Shown piece after piece: positions 19,828 to 29,151 of a DNA stretch of 64,000 nucleotides. A model generated the notes under the pieces. It made no database searches. It was not told where the DNA came from and was given only the letters and a program-made list of their open reading frames with translations. The position numbers were made by a program, and so were the translations under genes. Source of the DNA: Cladophialophora immunda (lineage: Eukaryota > Ascomycota > Eurotiomycetes > Chaetothyriales > Herpotrichiellaceae); NCBI RefSeq assembly GCF_000835495.1, contig NW_015622541.1, positions 2,046,001 through 2,110,000 on the forward strand, read 5' to 3'. Every line of letters begins with the position of its first letter. Positions within the stretch are counted from its first letter, which is position 1.

Positions 19828-21885
19828 TCATTCAAGGCCCAGTTCCTGCATAGTCGGCCTTCCGTCTCTCCAAGGCCTCAGCTCGCCTTCGCCTGGCATT
19901 TCGAACCCGTTGGGTAACTGCACTTTGGGAAACCCATCTCTCTTCCATACATACACCTCGTCGAGCTCCAGGCTCTCAAATGCGCCTGGCATTAAGCGCG
20001 TCTTGTCTTCGTCGCTCTCTTGCCTCTGTAAAACCCATTTGCTACGCACCTCGTGGGCTTTATCCTCGTCAACGAGCACCAAAGCCCCGCTGTGCCAGCC
20101 TGCAGCCGCAATAGCAATCGGGAAGTAGGATCCAAGGTTTGCATAGTCTCCTGCAGTTTGGTTCTCTGATGTTTTGGCATGTGACTCCGTGGTTACGTTA
20201 CTCGTAGGTCCTTCTTCCCAATGCTTCCCTTCCTGCTCAACCCACTCACTGAATGCAGCTTGTTTGACCGCATCAGTGTCCCAGATATGGCGGGCTGGCT
20301 GACCATCGACAGTAAGATGTGGTTGGATCAGCTGGTCTTCCATCCACTGCAGCCAATCCTTCCGTTCAGGTTCAAACCAAATTTGGCGACCGCGGATATT
20401 GGCGATAGGAAGTAGTTGAGCATCGCTCCGGAGACCAGGTCTTTCTCGACGCAGTCCACGGAAACGGCCGCCATGCTCCGGGCCGGAAAGGCCCAGGGAT
20501 CCGCAGCTTTGAGAATCTGTACCATATGAAGTGATTTTGCCGTCCGCGTGCAGGGCGTGGTAGTGGTAGTCACCATATGCCAGTGCTATAACGCCAGTGT
20601 GCTGCATGGCAGGCACATCCTGGGGTCTAGAGGCAAGCAAGCTGGTCATGGTAGACCAGTCGCTGGATGATACGAGATCGGGCTGATTTCGCACGGCTTC
20701 CGCACAGCGTCTGATGTAGCCCATGTCACCGGCAAGGACTTCGCCCGTCGCCGTGAACACACCAAATCTGTGAAACTGACCTTGAATGTCCTTCAATTCA
20801 CGACCGGGGGCGTCGAAGCCCGGAAGTTCGAACGGAGGGTGAGTTGGACCTAGCTGATCGGAGTCGTCGACGTGAAGGGCACATGCGTAGACCTTGGACT
20901 CGTTCGTAATCCAAACAACATAATCTTCGAGAACGACATGCTTGAGGACTTCCACGTCTCCAGCCTCGGTTCTTCGTTTGGCAGTTCCTGGAACAACCTT
21001 CTCTTTGACCTCCTTCCCATCCAGCATTTCGTCCAATTGGTCATTTTGAAGTGGACTCCAATAGACGATGCCTATATTTGGCACATAGGCAGAGCTCTCT
21101 GCCCAGCCTGCAGCAACTCTAGTCGGCCTTCCGCCGAGATCTGTCCCATCTCTCGAAAACACCATGAGACCTTTCGCATTGATTCTGTCCCAGGAGAGGA
21201 TCTTGCCTCCATCAGTCAGTGCCAGGATATGACGACGACCTGAAGAAAATTGTCGGATGGCAGAAGTGCTCTGAGTGAGATACTCGAGTTGGCGGAAATG
21301 GTCGGATGATTCGCCCACCACCCTGCCGTCCATAGAATCTATTGAGCCGGTGGTGTACAGCTTGCCATCGGAAGATAGGATGGTACTCGACCAGCCTCCG
21401 CATTGGAGGTCAGCAATGACTCCGACCTCGTCGAGGATGTGGGCTTCTGTCGGCCAGCTGGAGGATGTTCGCTGGAAGACTAGACGGGGAGGCCGTGAAG
21501 GGATCATGGTTGGGTGAGGACGGGTCGGGACACGAGGGAGGACCCTTTGGGGAAGACTAGGCGGAAGAAGAGTCGGCGGTCGACGAGGAACCGAGAGAGC
21601 TCTTCCAGGTCCCAAGCTCCCTCTTAGCCCTTGGCCCCAGGTGTAGAGTCGAGTTTGGGTCTTGAGCCGTTTGTATAGCCAGTACCAGCGTGGACCATCG
21701 GCCGCGAGAAGAGGGCTAATTGGGAGGCGGAAGGTATTCGAGGTCTCATGTCTCCAGTAGAAGGGATCTTGTCGATATTTCGAGTATACGGCTTTCGAGG
21801 CGCAGCAAAACGCGAGGTAGTCCTTTGGATCCAGATAGGCCAGGACGATTGGGAGAATATCGTCTGGTAGTTCGAGGAGTGGCAT
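19828..21885 (-). CDS. F-box protein with RCC1-like repeats (Saf1-like)
   Basis: A single exon of 685 residues. An F-box lies at the very start (LLELPDDILPIVLAYL, then DYLAFCCASKAV, residues about 3-45), followed by RCC1-type repeat blades, recognisable from LYTWGQGLRGSLGPG, GGWSSTILSSDGKLYTTGS, RRHILALTDGGKILSW, YHYHALHADGKITSYGTD and AAGWHSGALVLV. The combination matches yeast Saf1, the substrate-binding subunit of an SCF ubiquitin ligase that targets vacuolar hydrolase precursors and adenine deaminase Aah1. The F-box would bind Skp1 and the propeller the substrate. The ATG at 21885 directly precedes the F-box; the frame is open about 42 codons further upstream but that part is not conserved-looking. 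It is divergent from the RanBP1 gene 419 bp away. Confidence 0.88.
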   Translation of the reverse strand: MPLLELPDDILPIVLAYLDPKDYLAFCCASKAVYSKYRQDPFYWRHETSNTFRLPISPLLAADGPRWYWLYKRLKTQTRLYTWGQGLRGSLGPGRALSVPRRPPTLLPPSLPQRVLPRVPTRPHPTMIPSRPPRLVFQRTSSSWPTEAHILDEVGVIADLQCGGWSSTILSSDGKLYTTGSIDSMDGRVVGESSDHFRQLEYLTQSTSAIRQFSSGRRHILALTDGGKILSWDRINAKGLMVFSRDGTDLGGRPTRVAAGWAESSAYVPNIGIVYWSPLQNDQLDEMLDGKEVKEKVVPGTAKRRTEAGDVEVLKHVVLEDYVVWITNESKVYACALHVDDSDQLGPTHPPFELPGFDAPGRELKDIQGQFHRFGVFTATGEVLAGDMGYIRRCAEAVRNQPDLVSSSDWSTMTSLLASRPQDVPAMQHTGVIALAYGDYHYHALHADGKITSYGTDSQSCGSLGLSGPEHGGRFRGLRRERPGLRSDAQLLPIANIRGRQIWFEPERKDWLQWMEDQLIQPHLTVDGQPARHIWDTDAVKQAAFSEWVEQEGKHWEEGPTSNVTTESHAKTSENQTAGDYANLGSYFPIAIAAAGWHSGALVLVDEDKAHEVRSKWVLQRQESDEDKTRLMPGAFESLELDEVYVWKRDGFPKVQLPNGFEMPGEGELRPWRDGRPTMQELGLE

Positions 21886-22304
21886 CTCTATTGGAGTTGT
21901 GCATCGCCTTACCTGCAGGACTGTAAGGGAGGCGCTGATGGGAACAAGGGTACTGACAGCGTATATTGGCCTGGGTGGTGTTGCTACAGGACCTCGTTGA
22001 TGAGCAGGCAAACATGATTCAACATCACACCAGCCGCCCGCGGTGCCACGGCAGACCTGACGAGCGCTGGTTGGAGGATGATGTCATTAAGGGGGGTGTC
22101 TTGGCGCCGGGTGCTGCAGGGGCCCAAGTTTCTGGCATGTTTAATCATGGGTTGTTCTGTAGGAGTTTGATATTTTAGTGTGGGGTGCCAACAAACACCT
22201 GCAATCGCCTCCATCTACAGACGTCTACCCTTCAAATCGCGTCGGCTCTTTTCGAGTATTCCCAACTCTACAGCCACATCTCGCCGTCCGCATACCTCGC
22301 AAAT
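21886..22304. promoter_or_regulatory. Divergent promoter between Saf1-like gene and RanBP1 gene
   Basis: A 419-bp region between two outward-facing start codons. It contains one ATTGG (inverted CCAAT) near 21965; no TATA box is obvious. It must drive both genes. Confidence 0.5.
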
Positions 22305-23288
22305 ATGGCCGACTCCGGTGATGCCAAACCGACTCCCTCGGCGGATCAAACTGCCTCGTCCGACTTGAGACCTGCCGAACAAGAGACTAATCTCGTGACG
22401 AATCCTCTGGGTAATCCTGCGTCTGAAGGTCCTGCAAGTGATGATACCAAATCTACCACCTACACCGAAACTGCTGCCAAAGCCGCCAGTAGCGCCGCGA
22501 GTACTGCCAGCGCAGCCGCAACAGGTGTCAAGGACTCCGTCTTTTCCATGTTTGGTGGCGGTGCCAAAAAAGAGCGCAAAGTTGAAGAAGATGACAATGC
22601 AAAGGACGAACCCAGCGGCAGTTCCAAAGCCCAGAAGAAGGAGGATGAAGACGAGGTGAGATCTTTGCCACCGCCAGAAGGAACCTTCCGATCTGACCGT
22701 GTTGATGTAACAGGACAAGGCCGAAGAGGAGGAAGCAGACGTCGAGTTTGAACCCGTAGTCCGACTGACCGAGAAAGTCGAGACAAAAACCAATGAGGAG
22801 ATGGAGGAACAGGTCTTCAAGATGCGGGCCAAACTCTTCAAGTTCGACCGGGACTCGAGGGAGTGGAAGGAAAGAGGCACTGGCGATGTTCGACTACTCA
22901 AGCATAAGGAAAATGGCAAGACGCGATTGGTTATGCGCCGAGACAAGACTCTCAAGGTTTGCGCAAATCACTATGGTAAGTCATCGCCTATTTGGGATGC
23001 TCGCCGCCGCATGGATTCAGGCTGATCTACAAATCTAGTCACCCCTGACATGAAACTTTCACCAAACGTGGGTAGCGATCGTAGCTGGGTCTGGAATGTT
23101 GCAGCAGATGTCAGCGAAGGCGAGCCAGAGGCCCAGACCCTGGCGATTCGGTTCGGAAACAGCGAGAGTATGGCATGTCCCTGCATAATCCATTGGCCGC
23201 GTGCTGACCCGTTGCAGATGCGAACCTCTTCAAGGAAGCGTTCATTAAGGCCCAGCAAGACAACGAATCCCTGTTCCAGAAATCATGA
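22305..23288 (+). CDS. yrb1: Ran-specific GTPase-activating protein 1 homologue (RanBP1/Yrb1)
   Basis: Exons 22305-22655, 22714-22975, 23039-23167 and 23218-23288 give 270 residues. The first 117 residues are low-complexity, alanine/serine-rich and then acidic/lysine-rich. A complete Ran-binding domain follows (about 125-262): [12 protein letters not shown], the KLFKFD...[13 protein letters not shown] core, [14 protein letters not shown], a W-V-W-N strand and the closing [11 protein letters not shown] helix. Yrb1/RanBP1 binds Ran-GTP in the cytoplasm and with RanGAP releases it from export and import receptors. All introns are phase-consistent with GT..AG ends. The long alanine-rich N-terminus exceeds that of yeast Yrb1 (201 residues), as is usual for moulds. 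Confidence 0.93.
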
Positions 23289-23925
23289 TGCATTAAAGAA
23301 CAGCAAAGCGTGGGGTATGTGAAGATTGATCCAGCATGGAGTCTGCAACCACCAACAGGCAAGGCAATACAGAGCAACGCAGATGAAAGAATGACGCAAC
23401 TCGTGGTTTGACCTGGACTATGATACCATCGTACCGCCTGAGATTAGATAGAGACGAAGCCAGTCCAACGGCCGGCCTTGACAAGAATGAATGGAGATGC
23501 GAGGATTCCACAAAGACTTGGTCGTTGTGCCTCTCATGAATTAATCGGTAACTGACAATCCCAACCCAATGTGGTGCTATTTTCGGCTAAGTTGCCAATT
23601 CTGACCTCCTATATAGACACAACCCACCTGCTCCCTGGGTTGATCCACTCAACAACCTTTGTGAACGGCAAAGCATCTTTCCACGAAGTGCGACAACCCA
23701 AGGTGCGCCCCCTGTTCTCCTTTCTCTGGTCAACATCTGGTGTCCTACTGAGTGCGCCGCTGTTGATCTCCCACATCCCTTGGACTGATCGTTCTCCCCT
23801 AGTCATTCACCAAGTCCCAGAAGTCGCTCTCCTCAGACGACGTCCTCATCAGTTGCGACGCAGCCGATCTCGAAACCCCACCACCACGCTGTTACTTTAA
23901 GTTCAACTAAATACAGCAGCACATC
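23289..23925. other. Intergenic between RanBP1 and TAF14 genes
   Basis: Holds the RanBP1 3' end and the TAF14 promoter/leader. Short open frames only; nothing else recognised. Confidence 0.45.
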
Positions 23926-25006
23926 ATGCCGGACGTAAGTCTCAGAGTCGCGCTCCTTGCTTATAGCGACGCGACTGACAGTCTTCGCAGGTCAAACGAA
24001 GCGTCAAGATCGTCACGGAACAGAAGATAATGTACGTCCATCTTGACACCTGACTTGCGCTCACCCCTGCGTCATCTTCATATGTCTACACTTATTCACC
24101 CTGCCACGACCGACCCCTCGGCCCTTGCCAATACTTGCCACTTTTCACAAGTCCGTCTTCTGACACAGTGTTTACAGTCCTGGAGCCGACAGCGGAGTCA
24201 CGGGTTTTCCTTTGAGACACTGGTCGATGAAGATCTTCCTGCTCCATGCCGATACAAAGCAGGAGATCGATGCGGACATCTTTGAGTCGGTAACATATTA
24301 TCTCCATGAATCATTCGGTGACAAGGCAACACAAAGTACGTCTCGCGTGACACTTCTCTCTGTCGCAATGGGTGTCAAGGTACTGACAAGTCGCAATTTG
24401 GACAGCCTTCAAGAAGCCACCATTTCGCGTTGCTGAGGATGGATGGGGTGAATTCGAACTACGGGTCGAGATGAAAGATCTCAGTGGCAAGGTCCACAGC
24501 ATCCTCCACGACCTCAACTTCGCCAACGCGCGTTATGAGACCAAGCAGATCATCACTTTCAAGAACCCGAAAGGTGCCCTTCTCGAGACGCTTCGTAATT
24601 CCGGCCCGATCCCAGGAGAATCCGCTTCCAACGGAACCGAGACCGCCGGGAAGAAACGTACGAGCGAGATTGGGGGAACGCAAAAGAAAAAGAAGGGGGA
24701 CAGCAAGGCCATTGACATGGACAAGCTAGCTGAGGGTCTTCAAAAGCTTGGTGAAGATGATCTGCTCCAGGTTGTGCAAATGGTGCACGACAATAAGAGC
24801 GAAGATTCATGGATGCGCAACGATGCTGAGCGTACGTGTGAACCTACCCTTTTGTGTCTACATGATTGGCAAAGGCGTCATTACTAATGCTTGCTTGTTC
24901 AACAGAGGGTGAATTCCACGTCGATCTCTACACTCTTCCTGAGAATCTCATCAAGATGCTTTGGGACTTCACCACCGAGAAGAACGCCATTTCGGCATCG
25001 GCATAG
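23926..25006 (+). CDS. taf14: YEATS-domain protein Taf14
   Basis: Five exons, 23926-23934, 23991-24031, 24178-24335, 24406-24831 and 24906-25006, give 244 residues; the first exon is only 9 nt (ATG CCG GAC). An N-terminal YEATS domain (about 4-125) is clear from KRSVKIVTEQKI, GFPLRHWSMKIFLL, TYYLHESFG, FKKPPFRVAEDGWGEF and HDLNFANARYETK; the serine-phenylalanine-glycine loop and the tryptophan of GWGEF that form the acyl-lysine pocket are present. A lysine-rich linker (KKKKG) leads to a C-terminal helical ET-type domain ending ENLIKMLWDFT. This order is that of Taf14, shared by TFIID, TFIIF, SWI/SNF, INO80, RSC and NuA3, rather than Yaf9. It reads acylated or crotonylated histone H3. Confidence 0.92.
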
Positions 25007-26512
25007 CGAGGCTGTCGACCACCGCAGCTTCTGCCAATGGGTAGAGCTGGAATGGTCCCCCATTCTCTGGCCATCCCATGTCTTTATCTGACTCTTTTCT
25101 GGATCTTGAGCTTCGATAGCATGGCGTCTTTTCGTGGCAAGAGAGCAGGGAAACAAACGGGTTGGATCTCTGTACCATCACATCTATGAACGACTCGGGC
25201 ATGATATGACCTGGGTTCTCCTTATGCGAAACCTTTGTTGCTTCTGATGACCGTATTGCTTACCGGCGCACACATCTAAGCATCTGGGAACGAGCCTGAA
25301 CCAAATGTTTCTTCAACCCTTTCAACATTTCCAGGAGGGAAGGAGTGGGAACTTTGATGGAAAAAGTTGGCGGTCATGATCCTGATTCTCTTCTTTTCTT
25401 TTGTTGTCCCTTTCACACGGCATCTCTGTGAGGCTGGCTGGCAGGCTGGCAGGCATGCATGACATGGAATGACAGCAACTTGCGACGCACTGGGAGTTGG
25501 GAGGCGGGTGACGGATGTACTCTTACGGCGGCGAGGATTCCCACCCATCCTCACATCTCATGTTCTCTCATGTGCCGCTCCACCACCAACTGACATGGCT
25601 AGTTGGCCGGACGATGATGCAACGACAATAATGCCTGCAAGTTGCCGGAAGGGGAAAGCCTCCAAGAGGAAAGACAAAGCAAATCCAACCAATAAAAAAA
25701 AACCAAGCGGTCTGCAGATTCGCTCAGCTAAAAGCAAGGTCTCTCCCCACGTAGGTAGCAGGGACGGCACAATATGAAGCTGCGTTCTAAGCCCGGGACA
25801 CAATAATGAAATGACAAGAGCAATGATACGAAAATCTTTTGACGACGAACAGTGTGTTTTTGATATTGTTTTTTTTTGTCATTTGGATTGTAATAATAGT
25901 AGATTTCCCGCCCATGTGCAGAACGCGAGTTCTTCCCTGTTAGATAGGTATCCAATAAGTCTATGTGTTGTGGCGTCAATATCAAAAATTCCGCCCAGAG
26001 ATCCTCATGTCCCGACGGCATCTACGTAGATCGTAAGTTGGTGGATTCGGAACCCAAGCTTCTGAGCTTGGCTTTCCAAATCTCCTTTTTTTGGGGGGGT
26101 TTTTGTATTTTTGGCTGGGAGCGATGTGTCCCTCGTCGAGAGTGCTGTGGTCATGGCTGGTGCCGTGCCGTGCTTTGCTTGGCCGATTGTATGTACAAGG
26201 AAACAAAGCCCGGCAGGGCGGAGTGAGACGTCCGATTTGTGTCGTTGGTATCATATGGGAGATGAGTGGCTGCTAGAGAGTGCGGAGGAGGCGCCCCGGG
26301 TCCGGGCCAAGGGCCAGAGACCAAGTCCGTATGCTGAACGAGTCTAACTCGGGAGAGGTGGTCGGAGAATATTCGACCAGATCTGCATCGTCCATTTTTC
26401 GTTGCCGAGCAACTTGGTGGGCAGGATCTGAGTTTAAATCGGCATAGCGACCTATTAATACATGGTATGGAACAGGAGAGGATGCAATTCACAAGCTCGG
26501 TGTTGGAATATC
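25007..26512. other. Convergent 3' region, 1.5 kb
   Basis: Between TAF14 (+) and the phosducin-like gene (-). No gene supported. A short GGCTGGCAGGCTGGCAGGCATGCATG repeat-like patch occurs at about 25433-25460, an A-run near 25695 and T/G-runs near 25867 and 26088. Confidence 0.45.
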
Positions 26513-27465
26513 TCATTGGAGCACACGGTTTCTGTGGGAGTGAAGATTAGCTCATGTCATTTCCTCACAAAGAGGGTGGATGTTACTCACTGTTGCAGCA
26601 CACCTTCCAGACCCTCTGCCCTTGCGCCGGATATCGTAGCAAAAACATCACCAGCCTTATAGGCCAGGATAGCAGGGATCTCGACCGACTCCATCTCCGC
26701 AATCTCATGGTGTAACTTGATAAAGCGGGTGGTATTATGCTTGTAGGCGAGCATGCTCAGCTCATCTTCCACCTCGGCGCTGGCACTGGACGAAGGATCG
26801 TATATCATGACGACGACGACGGTCTCGCTGGAGACCTTTTCGATTGCATCCAAATAGCCATTTGCATCCACGTCCATGAACATGCCCCAGGTGCGCTGGC
26901 TAGGGTAGTTTTTTCGGTGAGAGCCGTAGGTGGGCTGGGACTGGGACGAGAGCTCCTGCAGGCGGTTGGCTCGCCAGGTTTTCATGAACTCTGAATCGGC
27001 CTCATCGTCGGAGAGGGTAATGTTCGTGTCGGAGTTCGAGGATGTGGTTGACTTGGGGGATCCAGAAATAATGGTTCTGCGCTTGTCACGCTTTTCTGTG
27101 ACGGTCGGGATTGCTGCTGCCTTGCCATTCGAGGTCAAGTTGTTGGCGAAGCTGGTCAGTCGTTGCCGGAAGCTTGATGATTGTTTGGCACGCGCAAACG
27201 ACTGGGCATCCGCAATGACTCCTTTGGGCCCAGTGTTGGCATAGTGGACTTGTGAGGGCAGATGGTAGGTGGTCTTTGTGGTGGTCATAGTCGCCATGTT
27301 GCCGGCGGTATCGTCGTCTGTACCAGGGTCTGAGAGATTGTCAAATGCAGGTTCAGGCTCAACGTCGGCGTCAGAATCGTCGTCGTCGCGATCCTCTGGA
27401 TGAGAAGTCAGGTGGTCACGGTGGGAGAAGTAGCGATCGGCCTCCTCACGGGCGAGGTCGGCCAT
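26513..27465 (-). CDS. Phosducin-like protein (class I, PhnA/BDM-1-like)
   Basis: Exon 27465-26591 and a 19-nt last exon 26531-26513 give 297 residues. Without the last exon the reading frame stops right at the GTGAGT donor; splicing through a 59-nt intron restores the family-like end (VLQQNRVLQ). The N-terminus is acidic and disordered; a helical segment with the FMKTWRANRLQEL motif follows, then a thioredoxin-like domain (about 185-290) with VVVVMIYDP, RFIKLH, IPAILAYKAGDVFATISG. Phosducin-like proteins bind the G-protein beta-gamma dimer and act with CCT in its assembly; A. nidulans PhnA and Cryphonectria BDM-1 are the fungal models and affect growth, sporulation and toxin or virulence traits. 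Assignment to class I rests on the N-terminal helix and the ending. Confidence 0.88.
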
Positions 27466-29151
27466 GTTTGTATATGAGGCGCCTTTCCCCTCCTTTGCTC
27501 AATAGCCTGTTCTTTGTAGGGCGGCAGGGGTGGGCGGGTGGAGGGGACTCAAATGTTGGATCAAGTCAGAAGGACAGCTGTTGGCGGGCCCAGCTGGTGT
27601 GAACTCTGTGACATAGGTAGGAAGGGGGCTTCCAAAAGAATCCGTCTCAAAGTTTGTTAGGCCCTGCTGGTGCTGGTGAGACGGTGAGCTGGGATTGATC
27701 AGCTCAAGAGAGAACAAATGCGGTAGTGCGACTTGATGACAATGTTGGCAGTTTGAAGAAGAGCGACGGGGTGGAGATTGGGTGGAAGGATGGCAAACTT
27801 GTCGCGAGACCAGAATGGACGAGGCAAAGCCTGAAACACAAGCCTAACAAACCCTAGCAGCGAACCCTGGCAGAACGGTGGGTCTAGACCAGGCTGAAAG
27901 CTCTCGGGCTTGTAATCGTATGCACTGCGGACCGGTAGGGCGTGTTCATGGACTGGCGCAGAGAGAGACCTGATGTGGTAAGTTGAGGGCAAGGTAAGCA
28001 TGGATGAAATGGGCGGTTCCATCAAACACCCACCAAGGAGGAGGAGTTGGCCACCACAAAGCCACTTGTACCTGTAGATCAGTCGAGGAGGCGACGGCGG
28101 TTCCTCTGGAGAGCATGAAACTTGGGCTCTTGTCACAATGACCAGCGAGTGGCACTGGCAGCAACTTGTCACATTTGCCTTCTGACGGCGGCTGCGGTGA
28201 CTGTGGTGACTGCGGGCGCAGGCGGAGGCGGAGCGGGCAGATGAGATCATGGGCTTCTAGCAACTGCACCCACAACTCCGGGTACTGCTGTGCGAGGAAT
28301 CCCTAACTGCTAGCTCTCTACTCGGTACTGTAGCTGCCTAGGGGCTACCAAGAGGGCCTAGCGAGCAGCAGCCACTAGTAACACCATAGTTAGAACTTTG
28401 TCCCGGGTATCTTTGCCGAGGCCTCCCGTGCGAGGGTATCGGCTTCAAACTCCCCCCGGCTGGATCTGCCAGAATCATTGTCCACTCCACACACTGAATG
28501 CCACTTGTCGCTCTACCAGGGCCCAAAATGGGTGTTACACCAGTCAGACATCTTGTGGCCTGTCGATCTCGGACTTCAACTACCCTATACCTACCTGGGT
28601 AGGTCGGCGTTCAAGTATGACAGCCTCAGTCTCTGGCCTCGACAAGTAAGTTTCAGCTACACTCACTCCAAGTCCAACCCATCGCAGATGCGATGCGTAG
28701 CCCAGGAGCGCAACATTCACTGAACGCATTCCACAGAGTCGAGCACAATCCACACAATTCCACACCGTCCCTCACGAGTCCTCGCTGAGCTGTCCAGAAC
28801 AGAAAATCCTTCCCTCTTTGGCCCCCCGAGATTCATCGACGCACGGTCGATCAGTGGAGCAACAAGTCAGCTTGGGAGGCCACTCTCCATTCATGTTATA
28901 CTACTATCTGTGACTTGCCGCCATTGGGCTCCCTGAAACTTCATTGTCCTGTCGATCATCCTGTTAGCCGTCTACCTGCAATGGTTCCAGCTCTACGGTC
29001 TCCCGGTTCGAATTGCAAGAATGGCGCCCCGAAGTTGGATGGACAAATGAAATCACGTCAAGACTTTTTGATTGTTCAATAACGGCCAAATACCGACCGC
29101 ACACATTTCTGCACAAGACCAGAAAGGTAAACAAGGAGCAGCATTGAGCAT
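27466..29151. other. Intergenic, phosducin-like promoter side and DPB11 3' side
   Basis: About 1.7 kb without a supportable gene. The longest frame (27699-28250, minus, 183 codons) has no conserved features and is cysteine/serine/histidine-rich noise. The region should hold the phosducin-like promoter and leader. Confidence 0.45.

Noticed and set aside
27699..28250. 183-codon minus-strand open frame upstream of the phosducin-like gene
   Set aside because: Low-complexity, no motif, lies in a promoter/leader position and has no splice partners; a chance frame of this size is plausible.
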